DNA from: Malachius bipustulatus
Taxonomy: Eukaryota; Arthropoda; Insecta; Coleoptera; Melyridae
Direction of reading: 5' to 3'
Assembly (NCBI GenBank): GCA_910589415.1
Contig: OU342632.1
Coordinates: 48,969,341-49,033,340 of the forward strand
DNA: 64,000 nt
The first letter of the stretch is position 1. Each line of letters starts with the position of its first letter. The notes below the pieces were generated by a model that had not been told where the DNA came from, ran no database searches, and saw only the letters and a program-made list of their open reading frames with translations. The position numbers were made by a program, and so were the translations under genes. Of the stretch, positions 47,001-60,600 are shown piece by piece.

Positions 47001-49401
47001 ATGAAATAATTGATGGAATGTTAAACGTATACAGTTCCTATGCGTGGTAGTCTTCTTTGGTAGGCTATTAGGTCTTATTAGGTACCTCTAGGTAGTTGTT
47101 TTTAGATGTGATGAAATTTCCAACCATCTGAGTAAAAACGGAAGTCGTAAAACCAACATCTCAGTGAGAGAGAGGAAAAAAAGGTTCATTCTAAATGCGG
47201 TTTTACCTTTCGTTTGTAGGAAATTTTGTTTATTTTCTGGAATTGTTCCTGTTTTTATGATAAGTCAACTTCTAGCTTTCAAAGCAGAGGATCGCATGAA
47301 ATAATTTATGTAATGTTAAACTAATACAGTTCCTATGCGTGATAGTCTTCTCTGGTAGGCTATTAGGTCTTATTAGATACCACTAAGTAGTTGTTTTTAG
47401 ATGTGACGAAATTTCCAACCATCTGAGAAAAACGGAAGACGTAAAACCAACATCTCAGTGAGAGAGAGGAAAAAAATGTTCATTCTAAATGCGGTTTTAC
47501 CTTTCGTTTGTAGGAAATTTTGTTTATTTTCTGGAATTTTTCCTGTTTTTATGATTAGTCAACTTCTAGCTTTCAAAGCAGACGGTCGCATGAAATAATT
47601 GATGTAATGTTAAACTAATACAGTTCCTATGCGTGATAGTCTTCTCTGGTAGGCTATTAGGTCTTATTAGATACCACTAAGTAGTTGTTTTTAGATGTGA
47701 CGAAATTTCCAACCATCTGAGAAAAACGGAAGACGTAAAACCAACATCTCAGTGAGAGAGAGGAAAAAAATGTTCATTCTAAATGCGGTTTTACCTTTCG
47801 TTTGTAGGAAATTTTGTTTATTTTCTGGAATTGTCCCTGTTTTTATGATTAGTCAACTTCTAGCTTTCAAAGCAGACGGTCGCATAAAATAATTGATGGA
47901 ATGTTAAACGTATACAAGTCCTTTGCGTGGTAGTCTTCTTTGGTAGGCTATAAGGTCTTATTAGATACCTCTAAGTAGTTGTTTTTAGATATGATGAAAT
48001 TTCCAACCATCTGAGTAAAAACGGAAGTCGTAAAACCAACATCTCAGTGAGAGAGAGGAAAAAAATGTTCATTCTAAATGCGGTTTTACCTTTCGTTTGT
48101 AGGAAATTTTGTTTATTTTCTGGAATTGTTCCTGTTTTTATGATTAGTCAACTTCTAGCTTTCAAAGCAGACGGTCGCATGAAATAATTGATGGAATGTT
48201 AAACTAATACAGTTCCTATGCGTGATAGTCTTCTTTGATAGGCTATTAGGTCTTATTAGATACCTCTAAGTAGTTGTTTTTAGATGTGACGAAATTTCCA
48301 ACCATCTGAGTAAAAACGGAAGACGTAAAACCAACATCTCAGTGAGAGAGAGGAAAAAAATGTTCATTCTAAATGCGGTTTTACCTTTCGTTTGTAGGAA
48401 ATTGTGTTTATTTTCTGGAATTGATCTTGTTTTTATGATTAGTCAACTTCTAGCTTTCAAAGCAGACGGTCGCATGAAATAATTGATGGAATGTTAAACT
48501 AATACAGTTCCTATGCGTGGTAGTCTTCTTTGGTAGGCTATTAGGTCTTATTAGATACCTCTAAGTAGTTGTTTTTAGATGTGACGAAAATTCCAACCAC
48601 CTGAGTAAAAACGGAAGTCGTAAAACATACATCTCAGTGAGAGAGCGGAAAAAAATGTTTATTCTAAATGCGGTTTTACCTTTCGTTTGTAGGAAATTTT
48701 GTCTATTTTCTGGAATTGATCCTGTTTTTATGATTAGTCAACTTCTAGCTTTCAAAGCAGACGGTCGCATGAAATAATTGATGGAATGTTAAACGTATAC
48801 AGTTCCTATGCGTGGTAGTCTTCTTTGGTAGGCTATTAGGTCTTATTAGGTACCTCTAGGTAGTTGTTTTTAGATGTGATGAAATTTCCAACCATCTGAG
48901 TAAAAACGGAAGTCGTAAAACCAACATCTCAGTGAGAGAGAGGAAAAAATGTTTATTCTAAATGCGGTTTTACCTTTTGTTTGTAGGAAATTTTGTTTAT
49001 TTTCTGGAATTGTTCCTGTTTTTATGATTAGTCAACTTCTAGCTTTCAAAGCAGATGGTCGCATGAAATAATTGATGGAATGTTAAACTAATACAGTTCC
49101 TATGCGTGGTAGTCTCCTTTGGTAGGCTATTAGGTCTTATTAGGTACCTCTAGGTAGTTGTTTTTAGATGTGATAAAATTTCCAACCATCTGAGTAAAAA
49201 CGGAATTCGTAAAACCAACATCTCAGTGAGAGAGAGGAAAAAATGTTTATTCTAAATGCGGTTTTACCTTTCGTTTGTAGGAAATTTTGTTTATTTTCTG
49301 GAATTGTTCCTGTTTTTATGATTAGTCATCAACTTCTAGCTTTCAAAGCAGACGGTCGCATGAAATAATTGATGGAATGTTAAACTATACAGTTCCTATG
49401 C
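44094..49401 (+). repeat. 18-monomer higher-order repeat (5308 bp), copy 2
   Basis: Same length and subtype order as 14780-20087. A few private changes are visible, such as GTCTTATTTGGTAGACT near 44986 in the K monomer. Confidence 0.9.
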
Positions 49402-52351
49402 TTGATAGTCTTCTTTGGTATGCTATTAGGTCTTATTAGATACCTCAAAGTAGTTGTTTTTAGATGTGACGAAATTTCCAACCATCTGAGTAAAAACGGA
49501 AGACGTAAAACCAACATCTCAGTGAGAGAGAGGAAAAAAATGTTCATTCTAAATGCGGTTTTACCTTTCGTTTGTAGGAAATTTTGTTTATTTTCTGGAA
49601 TTGTTCCTGTTTTTATGATTAGTCAACTTCTAGCTTTCAAAGCAGACGGTCGCATAAAATAATTGATGGAATGTTAAACGTATACAAGTCCTTTGCGTGG
49701 TAGTCTTCTTTGGTAGGCTATAAGGTCTTATTAGATACCTCTAAGTAGTTGTTTTTAGATATGATGAAATTTCCAACCATCTGAGTAAAAACGGAAGTCG
49801 TAAAACCAACATCTCAGTGAGAGAGAGGAAAAAAATGTTCATTCTAAATGCGGTTTTACCTTTCGTTGGTAGGAAATTTTGTTTATTTTCTGGAATTGTT
49901 CTTGTTTTTATGATTAGTCAACTTCTAGCTTTCAAAGCAGACGGTCGCATGAAATAATTGATGGAATGTTAAACTATACAGTTCCTATGCTTGATAGTCT
50001 TCTTTGGTATGCTATTAGGTCTTATTAGATACCTCTAAGTAGTTGTTTTTAGATGTGACGAAATTTCCAACCATCTGAGTAAAAACGGAAGACGTAAAAC
50101 CAACATCTCAGTGAGAGAGAGGAAAAAAATGTTCATTCTAAATGCGGTTTTACCTTTCGTTTGTAGGATATTTTGTTTATTTTCTGGAATTGTTCCTGTT
50201 TTTATGATTAGTCAACTTCTAGCTTTCAAAGCAGACGGTCGCATGAAATAATTGATGGAATGTTAAACTAATACAGTTCCTATGCGTGATAGTCTTCTTT
50301 GGTAGGCTATTAGGTCTTATTAGATACCTCTAAGTAGTTGGTTTTAGATGTGACGAAATTTCCAACCATCTGAGTAAAAACGGAAGACGTAAAACCAACA
50401 TCTCAGTGAGAGAGAGGAAAAAAAATGTTCATTCTAAATGCGGTTTTACCTTTCGTTTGTAGGAAATTTTGTTTATTTTCTGGAATTGTTCTTGTTTTTA
50501 TGATTAGTCAACTTCTAGCTTTCAAAGCAGTCGGTCGCATGAAATAATTGATGGAATGTTAAACTAATACAGTTCCTATGCGTGGTAGTCTTCTTTGGTA
50601 GGCTATTAGGTCTTATTAGATACCTCTAAGTAGTTGATTTTAGATGTGACGAAATTTCCAACCATCTGAGTAAAAACGGAAGTCGTAAAACCAACATCTC
50701 AGTGAGAGAGAGGAAAAAAATGTTCATTCTAAATGCGGTTTTACCTTTCGTTTGTAGGAAATTTTGTTTATTTTCTGGAATTGTTCCTGTTTTTATGATT
50801 AGTCAACTTCTAGCTTTCAAAGCAGACGGTCGCATGAAATAATTGATGGAATGTTAAACTAATACAGTTCCTATGCGTGGTAGTCTTCTTTGGTAGGCTA
50901 TTAGGTCTTATTAGATACCTCTAAGTAGTTGTTTTTAGATGTGACGAAAATTCCAACCACCTGAGTAAAAACGGAAGACGTAAAACCAACATCTCAGTGA
51001 GAGAGAGGAAAAAAATGTTCATTCTAAATGCGGTTTTACCTTTCGTTTGTAGGAAATTTTGTTTATTTTCTGGAATTGTCCCTGTTTTTATGATTAGTCA
51101 ACTTCTAGCTTTCAAAGCAGACGGCCGCATAAAATAATTGATGGAATGTTAAACGTATACAAGTCCTTTGCGTGGTAGTCTTCTTTGGTAGGCTATAAGG
51201 TCTTATTAGATACCTCTAAGTAGTTGTTTTTAGATATGATGAAATTTCCAACCATCTGAGTAAAAACGGAAGTCGTAAAACCAACATCTCAGTGAGAGAG
51301 AGGAAAAAAATGTTCATTCTAAATGCGGTTTTACCTTTCGTTTGTAGGAAATTGTGTTTATTTTCTGGAATTGATCTTGTTTTTATGATTAGTCAACTTC
51401 TAGCTTTCAAAGCAGACGGTCGCATGAAATAATTGATGGAATGTTAAACTAATACAGTTCCTATGCGTGGTAGTCTTCTTTGGTAGGCTATTAGGTCTTA
51501 TTAGATACCTCTAAGTAGTTGTTTTTAGATGTGACGAAAATTCCAACCACCTGAGTAAAAACGGAAGTCGTAAAACATACATCTCAGTGAGAGAGCGGAA
51601 AAAAATGTTTATTCTAAATGCGGTTTTACCTTTCGTTTGTAGGAAATTTTGTCTATTTTCTGGAATTGATCCTGTTTTTATGATTAGTCAACTTCTAGCT
51701 TTCAAAGCAGACGGTCGCATGAAATAATTGATGGAATGTTAAACGTATACAGTTCCTATGCGTGGTAGTCTTCTTTGGTAGGCTATTAGGTCTTATTAGG
51801 TACCTCTAGGTAGTTGTTTTTAGATGTGATGAAATTTCCAACCATCTGAGTAAAAACGGAAGTCGTAAAACCAACATCTCAGTGAGAGAGAGGAAAAAAT
51901 GTTTATTCTAAATGCGGTTTTACCTTTTGTTTGTAGGAAATTTTGTTTATTTTCTGGAATTGTTCCTGTTTTTATGATTAGTCAACTTCTAGCTTTCAAA
52001 GCAGATGGTCGCATGAAATAATTGATGGAATGTTAAACTAATACAGTTCCTATGCGTGGTAGTCTCCTTTGGTAGGCTATTAGGTCTTATTAGGTACCTC
52101 TAGGTAGTTGTTTTTAGATGTGATAAAATTTCCAACCATCTGAGTAAAAACGGAATTCGTAAAACCAACATCTCAGTGAGAGAGAGGAAAAAATGTTTAT
52201 TCTAAATGCGGTTTTACCTTTCGTTTGTAGGAAATTTTGTTTATTTTCTGGAATTGTTCCTGTTTTTATGATTAGTCATCAACTTCTAGCTTTCAAAGCA
52301 GACGGTCGCATGAAATAATTGATGGAATGTTAAACTATACAGTTCCTATGC
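49402..52351 (+). repeat. 10-monomer form of the higher-order repeat (2950 bp), copy 2
   Basis: Same order and length as 20088-23037: H-I-J-K-L-M-N-O-C-G. Confidence 0.9.
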
Positions 52352-55300
52352 TTGATAGTCTTCTTTGGTATGCTATTAGGTCTTATTAGATACCTCAAAG
52401 TAGTTGTTTTTAGATGTGACGAAATTTCCAACCATCTGAGTAAAAACGGAAGACGTAAAACCAACATCTCAGTGAGAGAGAGGAAAAAAATGTTCATTCT
52501 AAATGCGGTTTTACCTTTCGTTTGTAGGAAATTTTGTTTATTTTCTGGAATTGTTCCTGTTTTTATGATTAGTCAACTTCTAGCTTTCAAAGCAGACGGT
52601 CGCATAAAATAATTGATGGAATGTTAAACGTATACAAGTCCTTTGCGTGGTAGTCTTCTTTGGTAGGCTATAAGGTCTTATTAGATACCTCTAAGTAGTT
52701 GTTTTTAGATATGATGAAATTTCCAACCATCTGAGTAAAAACGGAAGTCGTAAAACCAACATCTCAGTGAGAGAGAGGAAAAAAATGTTCATTCTAAATG
52801 CGGTTTTACCTTTCGTTGGTAGGAAATTTTGTTTATTTTCTGGAATTGTTCTTGTTTTTATGATTAGTCAACTTCTAGCTTTCAAAGCAGACGGTCGCAT
52901 GAAATAATTGATGGAATGTTAAACTATACAGTTCCTATGCTTGATAGTCTTCTTTGGTATGCTATTAGGTCTTATTAGATACCTCTAAGTAGTTGTTTTT
53001 AGATGTGACGAAATTTCCAACCATCTGAGTAAAAACGGAAGACGTAAAACCAACATCTCAGTGAGAGAGAGGAAAAAAATGTTCATTCTAAATGCGGTTT
53101 TACCTTTCGTTTGTAGGATATTTTGTTTATTTTCTGGAATTGTTCCTGTTTTTATGATTAGTCAACTTCTAGCTTTCAAAGCAGACGGTCGCATGAAATA
53201 ATTGATGGAATGTTAAACTAATACAGTTCCTATGCGTGATAGTCTTCTTTGGTAGGCTATTAGGTCTTATTAGATACCTCTAAGTAGTTGGTTTTAGATG
53301 TGACGAAATTTCCAACCATCTGAGTAAAAACGGAAGACGTAAAACCAACATCTCAGTGAGAGAGAGGAAAAAAAATGTTCATTCTAAATGCGGTTTTACC
53401 TTTCGTTTGTAGGAAATTTTGTTTATTTTCTGGAATTGTTCTTGTTTTTATGATTAGTCAACTTCTAGCTTTCAAAGCAGTCGGTCGCATGAAATAATTG
53501 ATGGAATGTTAAACTAATACAGTTCCTATGCGTGGTAGTCTTCTTTGGTAGGCTATTAGGTCTTATTAGATACCTCTAAGTAGTTGTTTTTAGATGTGAC
53601 GAAATTTCCAACCATCTGAGTAAAAACGGAAGTCGTAAAACCAACATCTCAGTGAGAGAGAGGAAAAAAATGTTCATTCTAAATGCGGTTTTACCTTTCG
53701 TTTGTAGGAAATTTTGTTTATTTTCTGGAATTGTTCCTGTTTTTATGATTAGTCAACTTCTAGCTTTCAAAGCAGACGGTCGCATGAAATAATTGATGGA
53801 ATGTTAAACTAATACAGTTCCTATGCGTGGTAGTCTTCTTTGGTAGGCTATTAGGTCTTATTAGATACCTCTAAGTAGTTGTTTTTAGATGTGACGAAAA
53901 TTCCAACCACCTGAGTAAAAACGGAAGTCGTAAAACATACATCTCAGTGAGAGAGCGGAAAAAAATGTTTATTCTAAATGCGGTTTTACCTTTCGTTTGT
54001 AGGAAATTTTGTCTATTTTCTGGAATTGATCCTGTTTTTATGATTAGTCAACTTCTAGCTTTCAAAGCAGACGGTCGCATGAAATAATTGATGGAATGTT
54101 AAACGTATACAGTTCCTATGCGTGGTAGTCTTCTTTGGTAGGCTATTAGGTCTTATTAGGTACCTCTAGGTAGTTGTTTTTAGATGTGATGAAATTTCCA
54201 ACCATCTGAGTAAAAACGGAAGTCGTAAAACCAACATCTCAGTGAGAGAGAGGAAAAAAAGGTTCATTCTAAATGCGGTTTTACCTTTCGTTTGTAGGAA
54301 ATTTTGTTTATTTTCTGGAATTGTTCCTGTTTTTATGATTAGTCAACTTCTAGCTTTCAAAGCAGAGGATCGCATGAAATAATTTATGTAATGTTAAACT
54401 AATACAGTTCCTATGCGTGATAGTCTTCTCTGGTAGGCTATTAGGTCTTATTAGATACCACTAAGTAGTTGTTTTTAGATGTGACGAAATTTCCAACCAT
54501 CTGAGAAAAACGGAAGACGTAAAACCAACATCTCAGTGAGAGAGAGGAAAAAAATGTTCATTCTAAATGCGGTTTTACCTTTCGTTTGTAGGAAATTTTG
54601 TTTATTTTCTGGAATTTTTCCTGTTTTTATGATTAGTCAACTTCTAGCTTTCAAAGCAGACGGTCGCATGAAATAATTGATGTAATGTTAAACTAATACA
54701 GTTCCTATGCGTGATAGTCTTCTCTGGTAGGCTATTAGGTCTTACTAGATACCACTAAGTAGTTGTTTTTAGATGTGACGAAATTTCCAACCATCTGAGA
54801 AAAACGGAAGACGTAAAACCAACATCTCAGTGAGAGAGAGGAAAAAAATGTTCATTCTAAATGCGGTTTTACCTTTCGTTTGTAGGAAATTTTGTTTATT
54901 TTCTGGAATTGTCCCTGTTTTTATGATTAGTCAACTTCTAGCTTTCAAAGCAGACGGTCGCATAAAATAATTGATGGAATGTTAAACGTATACAAGTCCT
55001 TTGCGTGGTAGTCTTCTTTGGTAGGCTATAAGGTCTTATTAGATACCTCTAAGTAGTTGTTTTTAGATATGATGAAATTTCCAACCATCTGAGTAAAAAC
55101 GGAAGTCGTAAAACCAACATCTCAGTGAGAGAGAGGAAAAAAATGTTCATTCTAAATGCGGTTTTACCTTTCGTTTGTAGGAAATTTTGTTTATTTTCTG
55201 GAATTGTTCCTGTTTTTATGATTAGTCAACTTCTAGCTTTCAAAGCAGACGGTCGCATGAAATAATTGATGGAATGTTAAACTAATACAGTTCCTATGCG

Positions 55301-56185
55301 TGATAGTCTTCTTTGATAGGCTATTAGGTCTTATTAGATACCTCTAAGTAGTTGTTTTTAGATGTGACGAAATTTCCAACCATCTGAGTAAAAACGGAAG
55401 ACGTAAAACCAACATCTCAGTGAGAGAGAGGAAAAAAATGTTCATTCTAAATGCGGTTTTACCTTTCGTTTGTAGGAAATTGTGTTTATTTTCTGGAATT
55501 GATCTTGTTTTTATGATTAGTCAACTTCTAGCTTTCAAAGCAGACGGTCGCATGAAATAATTGATGGAATGTTAAACTAATACAGTTCCTATGCGTGGTA
55601 GTCTTCTTTGGTAGGCTATTAGGTCTTATTAGATACCTCTAAGTAGTTGTTTTTAGATGTGACGAAAATTCCAACCACCTGAGTAAAAACGGAAGTCGTA
55701 AAACATACATCTCAGTGAGAGAGCGGAAAAAAATGTTTATTCTAAATGCGGTTTTACCTTTCGTTTGTAGGAAATTTTGTCTATTTTCTGGAATTGATCC
55801 TGTTTTTATGATTAGTCAACTTCTAGCTTTCAAAGCAGATGGTCGCATGAAATAATTGATGGAATGTTAAACTAATACAGTTCCTATGCGTGGTAGTCTC
55901 CTTTGGTAGGCTATTAGGTCTTATTAGGTACCTCTAGGTAGTTGTTTTTAGATGTGATAAAATTTCCAACCATCTGAGTAAAAACGGAATTCGTAAAACC
56001 AACATCTCAGTGAGAGAGAGGAAAAAATGTTTATTCTAAATGCGGTTTTACCTTTCGTTTGTAGGAAATTTTGTTTATTTTCTGGAATTGTTCCTGTTTT
56101 TATGATTAGTCATCAACTTCTAGCTTTCAAAGCAGACGGTCGCATGAAATAATTGATGGAATGTTAAACTATACAGTTCCTATGC
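52352..56185 (+). repeat. 13-monomer form of the higher-order repeat (3834 bp)
   Basis: The order is H-I-J-K-L-M-C-D-E-A-B'-F-(C/G), then H again at 56186. Relative to the 18-mer, N-O-C-P are missing, and the final C and G are fused into one monomer. 3834 is 13 x 294.9. The M monomer here has lost the TTGATTTTAG tag, and the D monomer reads GATTAGTC where other D copies read GATAAGTC. Confidence 0.88.
55646..55940 (+). repeat. Hybrid satellite monomer, C head and G tail
   Basis: The first part has every C tag (CCAACCACC, AACATACATC, GAGCGG, GTCTATTTTC, GATCC), and the last part has every G tag (GCAGATGG, ACTAATACAG, GTCTCCTTTGG). The switch lies between 55798 and 55839. The monomer is still 295 bp. 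Confidence 0.88.
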
Positions 56186-57610
56186 TTGATAGTCTTCTTT
56201 GGTATGCTATTAGGTCTTATTAGATACCTCAAAGTAGTTGTTTTTAGATGTGACGAAATTTCCAACCATCTGAGTAAAAACGGAAGACGTAAAACCAACA
56301 TCTCAGTGAGAGAGAGGAAAAAAATGTTCATTCTAAATGCGGTTTTACCTTTCGTTTGTAGGAAATTTTGTTTATTTTCTGGAATTGTTCCTGTTTTTAT
56401 GATTAGTCAACTTCTAGCTTTCAAAGCAGACGGTCGCATAAAATAATTGATGGAATGTTAAACGTATACAAGTCCTTTGCGTGGTAGTCTTCTTTGGTAG
56501 GCTATAAGGTCTTATTAGATACCTCTAAGTAGTTGTTTTTAGATATGATGAAATTTCCAACCATCTGAGTAAAAACGGAAGTCGTAAAACCAACATCTCA
56601 GTGAGAGAGAGGAAAAAAATGTTCATTCTAAATGCGGTTTTACCTTTCGTTGGTAGGAAATTTTGTTTATTTTCTGGAATTGTTCTTGTTTTTATGATTA
56701 GTCAACTTCTAGCTTTCAAAGCAGACGGTCGCATGAAATAATTGATGGAATGTTAAACTATACAGTTCCTATGCTTGATAGTCTTCTTTGGTATGCTATT
56801 AGGTCTTATTAGATACCTCTAAGTAGTTGTTTTTAGATGTGACGAAATTTCCAACCATCTGAGTAAAAACGGAAGACGTAAAACCAACATCTCAGTGAGA
56901 GAGAGGAAAAAAATGTTCATTCTAAATGCGGTTTTACCTTTCGTTTGTAAGATATTTTGTTTATTTTCTGGAATTGTTCCTGTTTTTATGATTAGTCAAC
57001 TTCTAGCTTTCAAAGCAGACGGTCGCATGAAATAATTGATGGAATGTTAAACTAATACAGTTCCTATGCGTGATAGTCTTCTTTGGTAGGCTATTAGGTC
57101 TTATTAGATACCTCTAAGTAGTTGGTTTTAGATGTGACGAAATTTCCAACCATCTGAGTAAAAACGGAAGACGTAAAACCAACATCTCAGTGAGAGAGAG
57201 GAAAAAAAATGTTCATTCTAAATGCGGTTTTACCTTTCGTTTGTAGGAAATTTTGTTTATTTTCTGGAATTGTTCTTGTTTTTATGATTAGTCAACTTCT
57301 AGCTTTCAAAGCAGTCGGTCGCATGAAATAATTGATGGAATGTTAAACTAATACAGTTCCTATGCGTGGTAGTCTTCTTTGGTAGGCTATTAGGTCTTAT
57401 TAGATACCTCTAAGTAGTTGTTTTTAGATGTGACGAAATTTCCAACCATCTGAGTAAAAACGGAAGTCGTAAAACCAACATCTCAGTGAGAGAGAGGAAA
57501 AAAATGTTCATTCTAAATGCGGTTTTACCTTTCGTTTGTAGGAAATTTTGTTTATTTTCTGGAATTGTTCCTGTTTTTATGATTAGTCAACTTCTAGCTT
57601 TCAAAGCAGA
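56186..57610 (+). repeat. Partial higher-order repeat (H-I-J-K-L-M)
   Basis: It starts like the other HOR units, with CAAGTCC, GTTGGTAGG, GATATT (here GTAAGATATT), TTGGTTTTAG and GCAGTCGG. It then departs into the mixed-subtype satellite after the M-like monomer. Confidence 0.85.
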
Positions 57611-60600
57611 CGGTCGCATGAAATAATTGATGGAATGTTAAACTATACAGTTCCTATGCTTGATAGTCTTCTTTGGTATGCTATTAGGTCTTATTAGATA
57701 CCTCTAGGTAGTTGTTTTTAGATGTGACGAAATTTCCAACCATCTGAGTAAAAACGGAAGACGTAAAACCAACATCTCAGTGAGAGAGAGGAAAAAAATG
57801 TTCATTCTAAATGCGGTTTTACCTTTCGTTTGTAGGATATTTTGTTTATTTTTTGGAATTGTTCCTGTTTTTATGATTAGTCAACTTCTAGCTTTCAAAG
57901 CAGACGGTCGCATGAAATAATTGATGGAATGTTAAACTAATACAGTTCCTATGCGTGATAGTCTTCTTTGGTAGGCTATTAGGTCTTATTAGATAACTCT
58001 AAGTAGTTGTTTTTAGATGTGACGAAATTTCCAACCATCTGAGTAAAAACGGAAGACATAAAACCAACATCTCAGTGAGAGAGAGGAAAAAAATGTTCAT
58101 TCTAAATGCGGTTTTACCTTTCGTTTGTAGGAAATTTTGTTTATTTTCTGGAATTGTTCTTGTTTTTATGATTAGTCAACTTCTAGCTTTCAAAGCAGTC
58201 GGTCGCATGAAATAATTGATGGAATGTTAAACTAATACAGTTCCTATGCGTGGTAGTCTTCTTTGGTAGGCTATTAGGTCTTATTAGATACCTCTAAGTA
58301 GTTGTTTTTAGATGTGACGAAATTTCCAACCATCTGAGTAAAAACGGAAGTCGTAAAACCAACATCTCAGTGAGAGAGAGGAAAAAAATGTTCATTCTAA
58401 ATGCGGTTTTACCTTTCGTTTGTAGGAAATTTTGTTTATTTTCTGGAATTGTTCCTGTTTTTATGATTAGTCAACTTCTAGCTTTCAAAGCAGACGGTCG
58501 CATAAAATAATTGATGGAATGTTAAACGTATACAGTTCCTATGCGTGATAGTCTTCTTTAGTAGGCTATTAGGTCTTATTAGATACCTCTAAGTAGTTGT
58601 TTTTAGATGTGACGAAATTTCCAACGATCTGAGTAAAAACGGAAGTCGTAAAACCAACATCTCAGTGAGAGAGAGGAAAAAAATGTTCATTCTAAATGCG
58701 GTTTTACCTTTCGTTTGTAGGAAATTTTGTTTATTTTCTGGAATTGTTCTTGTTTTTATGATTAGTCAACTTCTAGCTTTCAAAGCAGACGGTCGCATGA
58801 AATAATTGATGGAATGTTAAACTAATACAGTTCCTATGCTTGATAGTCTTCTTTGGTATGCTATTAGGTCTTATTAGATACCTCTAGGTTGTTGTTTTTA
58901 GATGTGACAAAATTTCCAACCATCTGAGTAAAAACGGAAGACGTAAAACCAACATCTCAGTGAGAGAGAGGAAAAAAATGTTCATTCTAAATGCGGTTTT
59001 ACCTTTCGTTTGTAGGAAATTTTGTTTATTTTCTGGAATTGTTCTTGTTTTTATGATTAGTCAACTTCTAGCTTTCAAAGCAGACGGTCGCATGAAATAA
59101 TTGATGGAATGTTAAACTAATACAGTTCCTATGCGTGATAGTCTTCTTTAGTAGGCTATTAGGTCTTATTAGATACCACTAAGTAGTTGTTTTTAGATGT
59201 GACGAAATTTCCAACCATCTGAGAAAAACGGAAGACGTAAAACCAACATCTCAGTGAGAGAGAGGAAAAAAATGTTCATTCTAAATGCGGTTTTACCTTT
59301 CGTTTGTAGGAAATTTTGTTTATTTTCTGGAATTGTCCCTGTTTTTATGATTAGTCAACTTCTAGCTTTCAAAGCAGACGGTCGCATAAAATAATTGATG
59401 GAATGTTAAACGTATACAAGTCCTTTGCGTGGTAGTCTTCTTTGGTAGGCTATAAGGTCTTATTAGATACCTCTAAGTAGTTGTTTTTAGATATGATGAA
59501 ATTTCCAACCATCTGAGTAAAAACGGAAGTCGTAAAACCAACATCTCAGTGAGAGAGAGGAAAAAAATGTTCATTCTAAATGCGGTTTTACCTTTCGTTT
59601 GTAGGAAATTTTGTTTATTTTCTGGAATTGTTCCTGTTTTTATGATTAGTCAACTTCTAGCTTTCAAAGCAGACGGTCGCATGAAATAATTGATGGAATG
59701 TTAAACTAATACAGTTCCTATGCGTGATAGTCTTCTTTGATAGGCTATTAGGTCTTATTAGATACCTCTAAGTAGTTGTTTTTAGATGTGACGAAATTTC
59801 CAACCATCTGAGTAAAAACGGAAGACGTAAAACCAACATCTCAGTGAGAGAGAGGAAAAAAATGTTCATTCTAAATGCGGTTTTACCTTTCGTTTGTAGG
59901 AAATTGTGTTTATTTTCTGGAATTGATCTTGTTTTTATGATTAGTCAACTTCTAGCTTTCAAAGCAGACGGTCGCATGAAATAATTGATGGAATGTTAAA
60001 CTAATACAGTTCCTATGCGTGGTAGTCTTCTTTGGTAGGCTATTAGGTCTTATTAGATACCTCTAAGTAGTTGTTTTTAGATGTGACGAAAATTCCAACC
60101 ACCTGAGTAAAAACGGAAGTCGTAAAACATACATCTCAGTGAGAGAGCGGAAAAAAATGTTTATTCTAAATGCGGTTTTACCTTTCGTTTGTAGAAAATT
60201 TTGTCTATTTTCTGGAATTGATCCTGTTTTTATGATTAGTCAACTCCTAGCTTTCAAAGCAGACGGTCGCATGAAATAATTGATGGAATGTTAAACGTAT
60301 ACAGTTCCTATGCGTGGTAGTCTTCTTTGGTAGGCTATTAGGTCTTATTAGATACCTCTAAGTAGTTGTTTTTAGATGTGACGAAATTTCCAACCATCTG
60401 AGTAAAAACGGAAGTCGTAAAACCAACATCTCAGTGAGAGAGAGGAAAAAAATGTTCATTCTAAATGCGGTTTTACCTTTCGTTTGTAGGAAATTTTGTT
60501 TATTTTCTGGAATTGTTCCTGTTTTTATGATTAGTCAACTTCTAGCTTTCAAAGCAGACGGTCGCATGAAATAATTGATGGAATGTTAAACTATACAGTT

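Larger units (their letters stand above)
32485..52604 (+). repeat. Large tandem segment, copy 2
   Basis: It repeats 3759-23290, with the same non-LTR insertion, the same two MITE-like copies with their distinguishing bases (38025 T, 39894 G), and the same 18-mer and 10-mer order. It differs by two extra E-type monomers (588 bp) just after the second MITE-like copy. It continues past 52604 into another HOR unit where copy 1 enters the GGTTC block. Confidence 0.9.
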
